Shown here one piece after another: positions 53,356 to 61,757 of a DNA stretch of 64,000 nucleotides (within the stretch, counting starts at the first letter, position 1; each line of letters begins with the position of its first letter). The notes beneath the pieces are model-generated. The model was not told the origin of the DNA. It saw nothing but the letters and a program-made list of their open reading frames with translations, and did no database searches. A program made the position numbers and the translations under genes. The DNA comes from Paenibacillus sp. AN1007. Lineage in GTDB: Bacteria > Bacillota > Bacilli > Paenibacillales > Paenibacillaceae. Location: NCBI RefSeq assembly GCF_040702995.1, contig NZ_CP159992.1, forward strand, positions 1,389,501-1,453,500, in the 5' to 3' direction.

Positions 53356-54093
53356 TTGAACAAGGTTGAAATTATCGCTCACCGAGGTGCATCGGCTGTA
53401 TGCCCAGAGAACACGATGCATGCTTTTGAGCGGGCTCTGGAGCTTGGTGCAACAGGAATAGAGACGGATGTACAGATGTCTGCGGATGGCCGATTAGTGC
53501 TGATCCATGATGAGACGTTACAGCGTACGGCGGGAACGACGGGCTGGGTCAAAGACTGCACTTATGATATGCTGCGTACTCTGGATGCAGGCTCGTGGTT
53601 TCATCCCGATTTTGCGGGAGAGTCCATTCCATCACTTGAGATGTTATTCAACCTGGTGCAGGGCAGGAGAGTGCTGCTTAATCTCGAATTGAAGAATGGA
53701 ATCGTGCCGTATAAAGGCATGGAAGAGAAGGTCATTCAGGTGATTCGGGAGTGGGACATGGAGCAGCAGGTCGTACTTTCCAGCTTTAACCATGCATCGC
53801 TCGTCAAATGTAAACGTATTGCCCCGGATATTCGTACAGCGCTTTTATATATGGAGAAGCTGTACCGTCCTCATGATTATGCAGCCAAACTGGAGGCTTC
53901 AGGTCTTCATCCTTACAAAATGGCCGCTTCAGAGGAGGAAGTAGCCGCTGCACTTGCGCAGGGCATAGTCACATACCCTTTTACTGTAAATGATCCGGAC
54001 GAGATGAAGAGGATGATCGAAATGGGAGTGCAGGGCATCATCACCGATCTGCCGGATGTACTCGTTTCATTGATGACTGTGCGGACTCGCTAA
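53356..54093 (+). CDS. Glycerophosphodiester phosphodiesterase
   Basis: A 245-residue GDPD TIM barrel that cleaves glycerophosphodiesters to glycerol 3-phosphate and an alcohol. The N-terminal HRGASAVCPENT carries the catalytic histidine and arginine, followed by GIETDVQMSADG (metal-binding Glu and Asp) and VLIHDETLQRT (second catalytic histidine). Near the C-terminus is VNDPDEMKRMIEMGVQGIITD, the usual closing strand. TTG 53356 is preferred, with GGAGG 7 nt upstream; GTG 53314 lacks a site. No signal peptide, so it is cytoplasmic, the usual GlpQ-like/YqiK type in this group. Monocistronic with a terminator after it. Confidence 0.93.
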   Translation: MNKVEIIAHRGASAVCPENTMHAFERALELGATGIETDVQMSADGRLVLIHDETLQRTAGTTGWVKDCTYDMLRTLDAGSWFHPDFAGESIPSLEMLFNLVQGRRVLLNLELKNGIVPYKGMEEKVIQVIREWDMEQQVVLSSFNHASLVKCKRIAPDIRTALLYMEKLYRPHDYAAKLEASGLHPYKMAASEEEVAAALAQGIVTYPFTVNDPDEMKRMIEMGVQGIITDLPDVLVSLMTVRTR

Positions 54094-54138
54094 GCCAAGC
54101 ATCGGAATTAGATTAGTATTATACACTTATAAAGTGGG

Positions 54139-54187
54139 GGCCAATCATGAGCATGAAAGCTCTGTATGGCCTTTTTTCATGCATAAT
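54139..54187 (+). terminator. Rho-independent terminator after GDPD gene
   Basis: GGCCA (54139-54143) pairs with TGGCC (54177-54181) around an inner stem GAGC/GCTC, followed by TTTTTT. Confidence 0.75.
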
Positions 54188-54274
54188 AATGTGAAAATAT
54201 TCATATCTGCAAGAAAGTTGTCCTTTTTGTCCATTGCCAGACGGGGGGGATTCCCTTACAATGTTCTATGGGAA

Positions 54275-54289
54275 TGAGAATCAATATCA
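54275..54289 (+). promoter_or_regulatory. Fur box upstream of iron permeases
   Basis: TGAGAATCAATATCA matches the 7-1-7 Fur consensus TGATAATNATTATCA at all but two or three positions. It lies 34 bp before the leader reading frame and 80 bp before the first FecCD permease, so iron-dependent repression of that operon is likely. Confidence 0.8.
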
Positions 54290-54322
54290 ATAAGAAGCGG
54301 TAATTTTGGAGAGGTGATTGTT

Positions 54323-54373
54323 ATGTACATAAGGTTGACAGGATTCACTCATAACGCGGGTGGACAAGTATGA
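54323..54373 (+). CDS. 16-codon leader peptide, coupled to FecCD permease
   Basis: ATG 54323 behind GGAGAGG starts a 16-residue reading frame (MYIRLTGFTHNAGGQV) whose stop codon overlaps the ATG of the permease (ATGA at 54370-54373). The permease itself has only a weak site (GGTGG), so its translation probably depends on ribosomes finishing this frame. Whether the peptide has a role of its own is unknown. Confidence 0.5.
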   Translation: MYIRLTGFTHNAGGQV

Positions 54374-55425
54374 GCTCGAACAGTTCATCCACGCATTCGA
54401 ATACGGAGTCACCCACAGCCAAGATCCACACACGCCCGTGGACAGCCACTCTCATTCTGACAGGTGGTATTCTGCTGCTGGCTCTGGGTATGGCGCTGTC
54501 CATTTCATTTGGTGCTGCGGACATTCAGCTCGGCGTGGTCTGGCAGGCTGTATTTAACTTTAACCCTGACTTGACGCCCCATCAGATTATATGGGAGATC
54601 CGGCTGCCGCGTATCCTTGGTGGAGCCATGGTAGGTGCCTGCTTCGCTGTGGCGGGGGCTATTATGCAGGGCATGACCCGGAATCCGCTGGCTGATTCGG
54701 GACTGCTTGGATTGAATGCAGGTGCCGGATTTGCGCTGGCTATCTGTTTCGCCTTTTTCCCGGGTTTGTCGTATATGTACATCATCATGTATTCATTCCT
54801 TGGAGCGGGACTTGGCGTGCTGCTTGTGTACGGTTTCGGTGCGGCGTCCAGATCAGGTCTGACACCGCTGCGGCTTGTATTAGCCGGGGCCGCAGTATCG
54901 GCAATGCTGTCTGCACTCAGTGAGGGGATCGCGCTGTACTTCAGAATTGGACAAGATCTTGCGTTCTGGACTGCCGGCGGGGTAGCCGGAACGAAGTGGT
55001 CTCAACTTGAAGTGATGTTTCCCTGGGTTCTTGCGGCACTCATCGTTGGTTTAATCATCTCGCGCTCGATTACGTTGCTCAGCCTCGGTGAGGACATCGC
55101 AGTAGGGCTGGGACAGCGTACAGGTCTGATTAAGCTGATTGGTCTGATCGTAGTACTTATTCTGGCGGGCACCGCTGTATCCGTAGTGGGGGCAGTCGGC
55201 TTTGTCGGTCTGATCATTCCCCATCTTACAAGAAAGCTGGTCGGGGTTGATTATCGCTGGATTATCCCGTGTTCTGCTGTCATGGGCAGTCTGCTGCTTG
55301 TATTCTCGGATTTGGCTGCACGTATGATTAATCCGCCTTACGAGACGCCAATTGGCGCACTGGTTGCCCTGATCGGAGTGCCATTCTTCCTGTATCTGGC
55401 GCGGAAAGAAAGGAGGACGCTATAA
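54370..55425 (+). CDS. FecCD-family iron(III)-siderophore ABC permease
   Basis: A 351-residue permease with 9-10 spans. After a hydrophilic serine/threonine-rich head (residues 1-30) come LILTGGILLLALGMALSISFG and then the family core: RLPRILGGAMVGACFAVAGAIMQGMTRNPLADSGLLGLNAGAG, shared by BtuC/FhuB/FepD proteins, and a C-terminal VGAVGFVGLIIPHLTRKLVG that contacts the ATPase. Under a Fur box and paired with a second permease, it should form a heterodimeric ferric-siderophore importer. No substrate-binding protein or ATPase gene is next to it, so these must be encoded elsewhere. Confidence 0.93.
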   Translation: MSSNSSSTHSNTESPTAKIHTRPWTATLILTGGILLLALGMALSISFGAADIQLGVVWQAVFNFNPDLTPHQIIWEIRLPRILGGAMVGACFAVAGAIMQGMTRNPLADSGLLGLNAGAGFALAICFAFFPGLSYMYIIMYSFLGAGLGVLLVYGFGAASRSGLTPLRLVLAGAAVSAMLSALSEGIALYFRIGQDLAFWTAGGVAGTKWSQLEVMFPWVLAALIVGLIISRSITLLSLGEDIAVGLGQRTGLIKLIGLIVVLILAGTAVSVVGAVGFVGLIIPHLTRKLVGVDYRWIIPCSAVMGSLLLVFSDLAARMINPPYETPIGALVALIGVPFFLYLARKERRTL

Positions 55426-55426
55426 C

Positions 55427-56458
55427 ATGGGTTCCTCAACAATGGTTAGTACAGAGCGTAAAAAGAAAACAAAAGGCATCGTTGTTCTTAGTGTGCTCGC
55501 GCTTTTGATTATCATCGTTTTTATTGTCAGTATGAATACCGGATTTACGAAGCTTTCGCCGCTGGAGGTGCTGCGCACGCTCTTTGGGGGCGGCACAGCG
55601 AAGCAGCATTTAATCCTGTTTGAATTCCGTCTGCCCCGCATTGTCATTTCCGTCCTGATCGGAGCGGGATTGGCATTGTCCGGCTGTATTCTGCAGGGGG
55701 TATCACGCAATGCGCTTGCCGACCCGGGGATACTTGGTATTAATGCAGGAGCAGGACTTATGGTGATGCTGTTTGTTTCCTTTTTCCCAACGACGACCGC
55801 AGCTCCGATTTTTCTGCTTCCGGTTCTTGCTCTGATTGGAGCGGGTTTTGCGGCATTTCTGATCTATGTACTTTCTTACAAAAAGGGTGAAGGCATCCTG
55901 CCTACCCGAATGCTGCTCACAGGCATCGGGATTGCGGCCGGGATCAGTTCAGCTATGATCGTATTAACGCTTCGGCTTAGTCCGGAGAAATATCAGTTTG
56001 TAGCCACTTGGCTTGCAGGCAGCATCTGGGGCTCCAACTGGAAGTTTGTAAGTGCTCTGCTGCCGTTTATGGTGGTGCTTGTACCACTCGTGCTGATGAA
56101 GGCACGTGTACTTAACGTGTTAAACCTCGGTGATCAGACCGCAAGCGGGCTCGGTGCTCCCGTAGAGCGTGAGCGTTTGATTCTGCTTGCCGCCGCCGTA
56201 GGTCTTGCGGGATCATGTGTCTCTGTCAGCGGTGGTATTGGTTTTGTTGGATTGATCGGACCTCACCTGGCACGCCGTCTGGTTGGTCCCAAACATCAAC
56301 TTTTGCTGCCTGCGTCTGCACTGGTCGGGTCTTTACTCGTTCTAATTGCCGATACGCTGGGCCGTGTCATCCTGCAGCCTTCGGAGATTCCGGCCGGGAT
56401 TCTGGTTGCTGTTCTCGGTGCACCATACTTCCTGTATCTCTTAAGCAGGACGAAATAA
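55427..56458 (+). CDS. FecCD-family iron(III)-siderophore ABC permease, second subunit
   Basis: A 343-residue partner permease. ATG 55427 follows AGGAGG, and only one base separates it from the previous stop codon. The core FRLPRIVISVLIGAGLALSGCILQ, the SRNALADPGILGINAGAG segment and the C-terminal GGIGFVGLIGPHLARRLVG are clear family marks; nine to ten spans are visible. The first subunit reads GGAMVGACFAVAGAIMQ at the equivalent place, so the two are paralogues, not a duplication of recent date. Operon with the upstream permease; the exporter downstream follows after about 50 nt. Confidence 0.93.
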   Translation: MGSSTMVSTERKKKTKGIVVLSVLALLIIIVFIVSMNTGFTKLSPLEVLRTLFGGGTAKQHLILFEFRLPRIVISVLIGAGLALSGCILQGVSRNALADPGILGINAGAGLMVMLFVSFFPTTTAAPIFLLPVLALIGAGFAAFLIYVLSYKKGEGILPTRMLLTGIGIAAGISSAMIVLTLRLSPEKYQFVATWLAGSIWGSNWKFVSALLPFMVVLVPLVLMKARVLNVLNLGDQTASGLGAPVERERLILLAAAVGLAGSCVSVSGGIGFVGLIGPHLARRLVGPKHQLLLPASALVGSLLVLIADTLGRVILQPSEIPAGILVAVLGAPYFLYLLSRTK

Positions 56459-56508
56459 AAGGTAATCACCATATTGACGGAGGATTGCCGTAAGGGGGAA
56501 CTTGGTTC

Positions 56509-58224
56509 ATGCTTCGTCGTTTTTTTGCCTATTACAGGCCTTATAAAAAACTGTTCATTCTGGATTTCACCTGTGCAATTCTGGTCGCGCTGCTTGAACT
56601 TGCGTTTCCGCTGGCCGTGAACCGGGTAGTGGATGATCTGCTGCCAGGCGGACGCTGGGACTGGATTTTGTGGGCGTGTCTGGCACTGCTGGGCATTTAC
56701 CTGCTGAATTCATTCCTGAATTATGTTGTCACCTATTGGGGACATAAGCTCGGGATTAATATCGAGACGGATATGCGTAAAAATCTGTTCAATCATGTGC
56801 AGAAGTTATCTTTCCGATATTTTGACAATACAAAGACCGGACATCTGGTATCCCGGATGACAAATGATTTGATGGATATTGGGGAGATTGCCCATCATGG
56901 ACCGGAGGATGTATTTATTGCGGTGATGACGCTTGTGGGTGCCTTCAGCATCATGATGAGCATCAATGGTAAGCTGGCCATTCTGACGTTTATCATTGTG
57001 CCGCTCATTATCTATCTCTCCTTGTATTTCGGTAACAAAATGTCCAAAGCATTCAGCCGAATGTTTGGCGATATTGCAGATTTCAATGCTCGTGTGGAAA
57101 ATAATATCACAGGTATTCGCGTGGTACAGGCTTTTGCCAATGAAGAGTATGAAAAAGCACAATTCGCCGTAAACAATGGTCGATTCCGTCAAACCAAGCT
57201 GGTTGCGTACAAAATTATGGCGTGGAACTCTTCGATCAGTTATGTGCTGATGAAGCTGGTATCTCTATTTGTACTTGTATGCGGCACATGGTTTGTTATT
57301 AATGGCAGTATGTCTTACGGTCAATTTATCGCGTTTATTATGCTGTCGAATGTGTTCCTGACACCCATTCAGAAGATTAACTCGGTTATTGAAACCTATC
57401 CCAAAGGGATTGCAGGTTTCAAACGCTACACAGATCTGCTCGATATGGAGCCGGATGTCAAGGACCGTGCTGATGCTGTATCGGTATCCCATCTGCGCGG
57501 GGACATTCGGTATGAGCAGGTGACTTTCGGTTATTCGGACCAGGAGCCTGTGCTTAAAGGTGTCGATCTGAGTGTGCAGGCCGGTGAAACGGTAGCTCTG
57601 GTTGGCCCGTCAGGAGCAGGGAAAACGACGCTCTGCAGTCTGCTGCCGCGATTCTATGATGTGCTGGAAGGGCGCATTACCATTGATGGCCAAGACATTC
57701 AGCACATGACGCTGGACTCCTTACGCAGCCAGATCGGAATCGTGCAGCAGGACGTATTCCTCTTTGATGGTACGATTCGCGAAAATATTGCGTACGGCCG
57801 GCTGGATGCTTCGGAAGAAGAAATATGGATGGCCGCCCGCCGTGCCCAGATGGAATCTTTGATTCTGTCCATGCCAGAAGGATTGGATACCCTTATTGGT
57901 GAGCGTGGAGTGAAGCTCTCGGGTGGACAGAAGCAGCGGTTATCCATTGCACGAATGTTCCTGAAAAACCCGCCGATTCTGATTCTGGATGAAGCGACCT
58001 CGGCACTTGATACCGAGACGGAAGCTGCGATCCAGCAGTCCCTCGCAGAGCTGTCCGAAGGCCGGACGACGCTTGTTATTGCCCACAGACTGGCTACGAT
58101 CAAAAATGCAGACCGCATTGTCGTTGTTGCTGAACAGGGTATTACCGAGCAGGGGCGTCATGAGGAACTGCTTGCTTCAGGTGGTGTTTACAGCCGTCTG
58201 CATTACGCGCAGTTTGGTGCGTAG
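56509..58224 (+). CDS. ABC exporter, fused membrane and ATPase domains
   Basis: A 571-residue half-transporter of the MsbA/BmrA type. Six spans occupy residues 1-310 and the nucleotide-binding domain 335-571: Walker A GPSGAGKTT, Q-loop VQQDVFLF, signature LSGGQKQR, Walker B ILILDEATSALD and H-loop AHRL. It is 50 nt downstream of the iron permeases with GGGGGAA before its ATG and no terminator between, so it is probably co-regulated by the same Fur box. It should work as a homodimer. Candidates are siderophore or lipid export; nothing here decides between them. Confidence 0.9.
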   Translation: MLRRFFAYYRPYKKLFILDFTCAILVALLELAFPLAVNRVVDDLLPGGRWDWILWACLALLGIYLLNSFLNYVVTYWGHKLGINIETDMRKNLFNHVQKLSFRYFDNTKTGHLVSRMTNDLMDIGEIAHHGPEDVFIAVMTLVGAFSIMMSINGKLAILTFIIVPLIIYLSLYFGNKMSKAFSRMFGDIADFNARVENNITGIRVVQAFANEEYEKAQFAVNNGRFRQTKLVAYKIMAWNSSISYVLMKLVSLFVLVCGTWFVINGSMSYGQFIAFIMLSNVFLTPIQKINSVIETYPKGIAGFKRYTDLLDMEPDVKDRADAVSVSHLRGDIRYEQVTFGYSDQEPVLKGVDLSVQAGETVALVGPSGAGKTTLCSLLPRFYDVLEGRITIDGQDIQHMTLDSLRSQIGIVQQDVFLFDGTIRENIAYGRLDASEEEIWMAARRAQMESLILSMPEGLDTLIGERGVKLSGGQKQRLSIARMFLKNPPILILDEATSALDTETEAAIQQSLAELSEGRTTLVIAHRLATIKNADRIVVVAEQGITEQGRHEELLASGGVYSRLHYAQFGA

Positions 58225-58473
58225 GAGAGAGAGCGGCTTGCCAGGCCAAAATCAAGCTGAACTGCTGCGGAGTTTGATGGGTTGGCGTGATAAGGAACGT
58301 ATTTAATCAGGATCGTTCTTATCGAACATGAGGTATGTGTGTCAGTGCTTAATTATTTACGTATGTATGGCTGTGTATGTATGCATGTATGTAACAAGAG
58401 ATATGTATGCAGCGAAATTAAGATGTAACACGTTTGGGAGTGCGAAGCACACTGGAGTAAGAACAGCTGTATT
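58225..58473. other. Gene-free stretch with TATG-rich microrepeat
   Basis: No supported gene. Bases 58355-58412 contain an irregular run of GTATGTATG and TGTATGCATG units interrupted by CTGTG and AACAAG, on both sides of a symmetric TGCATGTATG. The frame through it translates to a cysteine-rich oddity without a ribosome site and is not called. The stretch ends at the terminator that follows. Confidence 0.5.
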
Positions 58474-58519
58474 ACCATCGCCTATGACTTGGAAGGAGTC
58501 GGGGCGGTGGTCTTTTTTT
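58474..58519 (+). terminator. Rho-independent terminator after iron/ABC operon
   Basis: ACCATCGCC (58474-58482) and GGCGGTGGT (58503-58511), with an inner GACT/AGTC stem, are followed by TCTTTTTTT. Confidence 0.85.
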
Positions 58520-58680
58520 ATTTTGGAGGGAGGAGAATGCAGGTTGACGAGGGTGAAATTGCATCAACATTGAAAATGGGTAATAATGGGCAGGGTGTGC
58601 TCTGAATTGTATGATAGGTTCATGATGAGCGGCGCTGTGCATATCTTCTGGAGAATGTTTGAAGTTAGGAGGTAGACCAT

Positions 58681-59004
58681 ATGTCGGATCTCGTTAAAAT
58701 TGTACTCACGTGTTTCATTTTTATTTTGATTTTGTGGTTGTTATTTGTGGGGATACGTAAACGCACAGGATATAACCAAAGCCTGGACACCCGAACGTTG
58801 ATTGGCTGGTTTATGGGACTTTTCATCATCGGCGCTGTGCCGCTTGCTTTTGCGTTGTATACCCATATCACCGATGAACGTCTGGATGCCAATATTGGAT
58901 TAGGGTTGGCGATGCTGTTTGCCTGGGCGTACTGTGCGATGCTGCTGTGTGGAGTTTTAGGAGTTTGGGGAAGGTATCTGTGGCTCAGGAATAAAGAGAA
59001 ATGA
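58681..59004 (+). CDS. Small integral membrane protein of unknown function
   Basis: 107 residues. AGGAGG stands 8 nt before ATG 58681, so the start is firm. Three hydrophobic spans are seen: about residues 4-23 (IVLTCFIFILILWLLFVG), 40-58 (IGWFMGLFIIGAVPLAFAL) and 71-95. The N- and C-termini are polar (RKRTGYNQ between spans 1 and 2; RYLWLRNKEK at the end). No family assigned. It lies 90 nt ahead of the barstar-like gene and could be co-transcribed with it. Confidence 0.75.
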   Translation: MSDLVKIVLTCFIFILILWLLFVGIRKRTGYNQSLDTRTLIGWFMGLFIIGAVPLAFALYTHITDERLDANIGLGLAMLFAWAYCAMLLCGVLGVWGRYLWLRNKEK

Positions 59005-59094
59005 TATGGACAGACAAGGCACGGATAGGTAAGAATGGGCGAAATGATTGTGCCTGTACCAGGGAAGAAGAGGGGCCTAAAGGAGTTTGAGCAG

Positions 59095-59880
59095 ATGATT
59101 AATAATAAGTATTCTTTAATTGATGATGAGACCGGCTTAACCATCGGAAGATGCCTGGATCAGAAGGGGCTGACTGGAAGCTGTATTGAGAAAATAGATG
59201 GCGAAGATTTTCATAAAATCACGTTCGTAGATTTTGGATATGATGAAGAGTTTGCAGCGTACTGCAAGCATCGTAAAACATATATTAACAACGTATATCT
59301 GACTATTCTTAACGATGAAGAAAATCCAATTGGATCTTATTATTTTGTTCTTAAAGAGTCTTATGCTTATGATCCATTTTCGGATTTCGATGAAGTGCTG
59401 CAGCAGCTTGAATTCGTTGGAAATTTGGTTGAAGTGGCGGCAGAAGAGAGTCTTTTGGTTTGGGATATGCGCAGAACACCTCTTGCTAAAAAGAATGAGT
59501 GGATAGGATTGTCCTGCGAACAACGCCTGGCATGGTTAGAAGCTGCCCGATTATTTTCCAGTACCAAACCAATTACAGAAGATCAACAGCAAGGCCATTA
59601 TTATATCGATGCAGCCCATGTAACCGATCCTGCTTCTTTTTTCTGTGCACTAGGTGAGGCTGTAAACGGGCCGGGCGGGTACTTTGGTTACAGTTTGGAT
59701 AGTCTGGAGGACTGTCTTTGCGGTGGATTTGGAGCAAGAGAGCCGTTCGTCATTCATTTATTTAATGTAGATGATAAAATGAAAGCACAGGACAGCTTCT
59801 TTTATCAAATAAAAGAAATACTTACTGAGAGGAACGTAACGATTAGCTGTAGTTCATTTGATAAAACGGGTTCATATTAG
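59095..59880 (+). CDS. Protein with C-terminal barstar-like domain
   Basis: A 261-residue protein; ATG 59095 is preferred, with AGGAG 9 nt upstream, over ATG 59035 which has none. The first 160 residues are an unrecognised acidic alpha/beta region. Residues about 168-255 look like barstar, the barnase inhibitor: HYYIDAAHVTDPASFFCALG, then GPGGYFGYSLDSLEDCLCGG, in which the Y-G-x-x-x-D-x-L-x-D-C-L pattern is diagnostic. The family binds RNase toxins. No RNase gene lies nearby, so it may be an orphan immunity gene; the N-terminal region could be another immunity or sensor domain. Confidence 0.75.
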   Translation: MINNKYSLIDDETGLTIGRCLDQKGLTGSCIEKIDGEDFHKITFVDFGYDEEFAAYCKHRKTYINNVYLTILNDEENPIGSYYFVLKESYAYDPFSDFDEVLQQLEFVGNLVEVAAEESLLVWDMRRTPLAKKNEWIGLSCEQRLAWLEAARLFSSTKPITEDQQQGHYYIDAAHVTDPASFFCALGEAVNGPGGYFGYSLDSLEDCLCGGFGAREPFVIHLFNVDDKMKAQDSFFYQIKEILTERNVTISCSSFDKTGSY

Positions 59881-60011
59881 CGGACTTGGCTTGCTGAATG
59901 AGCATTACTTCATAATTGATGGATAGTTTCGAGGTGCAGGCGGAGTAGAGAATTTAGAGAAAATACTTATACATTTTCAAAAATGGGCAGATTCCTTAGG
60001 GGAAATAACAC

Positions 60012-60398
60012 ATGAATATCATAACGATGTTACCCAAAGATAAACATGACTTTGAAGCTGTAGAGAAGCTTTCCAAATGCAGTAAGGATGAGCTGAGAGA
60101 TGTCTTACCTGAGCTTATGAAGTGGTTACAGGATGGGAACTGGCCGATTTCTCAGCCGGTGGAAGACATACTGTTGAGGTTTGGAGACGAATTGATTCCG
60201 CATGTTCGAGATGTATTCCAAACGAGAGATCCGCAGTGGGAGTATTTCATGCTGACAGGCCTTATCTCCCGATTACCTTTAGAATGTTTATATATGCTAA
60301 AGCCTGACTTAGAAAGAATAATTGACCAGCCTACGTATAGCGAGGTGCTTGAGGAGATGGATGAAGCCATCATACTTTTGCTCAACAAGATAAAGTAG
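60012..60398 (+). CDS. DUF5071 domain protein, immunity-like
   Basis: 128 residues, beginning MNIITMLPKDKHDFEAV. The pattern 'LPKDKHD.EAVEKL.....EL..VLPELM.WLQDGNWPISQPV..ILL' is the DUF5071 signature, a family of short all-helical proteins that often accompany polymorphic-toxin immunity clusters. The start has a TTAGGGG site. It follows the barstar-like gene by about 130 nt, so two immunity-like genes sit together without a toxin. Function is inferred from genome context in other bacteria only. Confidence 0.75.
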   Translation: MNIITMLPKDKHDFEAVEKLSKCSKDELRDVLPELMKWLQDGNWPISQPVEDILLRFGDELIPHVRDVFQTRDPQWEYFMLTGLISRLPLECLYMLKPDLERIIDQPTYSEVLEEMDEAIILLLNKIK

Positions 60399-60450
60399 TG
60401 TGTATGCTCTAACATGCTTATTGGAGCCATGAGTCGACCAATCTCATAAC

Positions 60451-60499
60451 AAAGCCCTCAGATCTTCGCTGCATTGAAGCAGCTGGGAGTGAGGGCTTT
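60451..60499. terminator. Hairpin between DUF5071 gene and manganese catalase
   Basis: AAAGCCCTCA (60451-60460) pairs with TGAGGGCTTT (60490-60499) and includes an inner CTGC/GCAG stem. It lies between convergent genes and may act in both directions; T-runs are short on either side. Confidence 0.6.
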
Positions 60500-60568
60500 A
60501 CTTCTACTTAAGACAAACTGCATTTTAACAGGAGGAAACCTTTCAAACAAATACTAAACATTAATTCC

Positions 60569-61471
60569 TTAATCCGCAATATTACCTGCCATTTTCAGAC
60601 GGCGCGCAATCTCCTTGAAATCCTCGTGTGAGATGCCTGGTGCGAATTCTTCCTCCACCGCCGGAGCTTCTGGAATCGGGAAGCCTTGAGGGATGCCCTG
60701 AATCACTTCCAGAGGTTGTCCATCTTCGGGGTGTGTGCCCTTCCAGATCTGGTCAATGGCATTGAAGTCGTTGTCGCTGTAAGTGTACAGTTTGGTGTGA
60801 ACGCCTTTTTCTTCATATTTATGAGCCTCGTTGAAGGCTTTGTTGTCCAGTGACGGAATCGGAATCAACTTGGTCACATTGACACCTGTCGCAATCTCGA
60901 TTGCTTTGGCATACGCCACGACGTGCACGCCGCCGCGTACGAGCAGGAAACCGACAACTTCGCGCGCTGCGGGATGGTCCGTCATTTCGTACACTTTCAT
61001 CTTGTGCGTACGGGCGCCGCATTCGAGGAAGAAATTATGCAGCAGATCCTCCACCAGATTGCCGCTGTTGAAGACATTGGCACCTGTCCATGGATTACCC
61101 ATAGAGTCAAAAGGCATCGCGCCTTGGGCACCTGCCAGGAAATGATACGACAGCCTTGCATCCTTCACGGAACCCAGCGGCGTCTGATCGGGTTCTTTAT
61201 ATTGGGTTGATCCTCTGAGACAGTGGTTTATACCATGTGACACCAGTTCAACATGTCCTAATTCTTCAGCCGTAATACTCATGACGAGGTCGTAGAAAGG
61301 CTTGAGCTTTTCTTTGGAACGAAAATTAAAGGATTGATAGAGGTAGTTGTTCAGGGTGGACATTTCTCCAAATTTACCACCAAGCAGTTCCTGTATGGCT
61401 GCCGCTGCATTGGGATCAGGCTTTTCGACGTTGGGGATCTCAATCAGAATTTCATCCAGACGTTTGAACAT
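60569..61471 (-). CDS. Manganese catalase family protein
   Basis: 300 residues. The ferritin-like four-helix di-manganese site is visible: GEMSTLNNY (Glu36), EELGHVEL (Glu70 and His73), then ECGARTHKM and RGGVHVVAYAKAIE supplying the second set. The C-terminal 60 residues are acidic and wrap around the neighbour in known structures. The start ATG 61471 has GAGGAGG upstream. The family disproportionates hydrogen peroxide; in spore formers several members (CotJC, YdbD) are coat or stress proteins. It is monocistronic. Its promoter should lie in 61472-61757, where I cannot identify a clear motif. Confidence 0.93.
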   Translation of the reverse strand: MFKRLDEILIEIPNVEKPDPNAAAAIQELLGGKFGEMSTLNNYLYQSFNFRSKEKLKPFYDLVMSITAEELGHVELVSHGINHCLRGSTQYKEPDQTPLGSVKDARLSYHFLAGAQGAMPFDSMGNPWTGANVFNSGNLVEDLLHNFFLECGARTHKMKVYEMTDHPAAREVVGFLLVRGGVHVVAYAKAIEIATGVNVTKLIPIPSLDNKAFNEAHKYEEKGVHTKLYTYSDNDFNAIDQIWKGTHPEDGQPLEVIQGIPQGFPIPEAPAVEEEFAPGISHEDFKEIARRLKMAGNIAD

Positions 61472-61757
61472 ACAAATATAACCTCCTCGAATATGGGGTG
61501 CAAATGAGTTCAGGTAGTGTGCCTACAGCTTGGTCAGTCAAAGCCCATTACACGATATATGGTTTTCCTAAACAGATAAACTAAGAAATGGGTCTAAAGG
61601 GTTATGTGCTAATTCGTCAAGAATGCTTGCTGAATGTGGTGAATAATTCACCGTTTGGTATTCCCATTTTCACAATGATTATGTACAATCAGACAAGTTG
61701 TGCAAAGTGTCGTACTGATCTTGGTCATGGATTCGAAGCAGAAAGGGAGAAATACAT

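Noticed and set aside
58328..58573. 81-codon frame over the TATG repeat
   Set aside because: Composition is a by-product of the repeat; no ribosome site and it contains the operon terminator.
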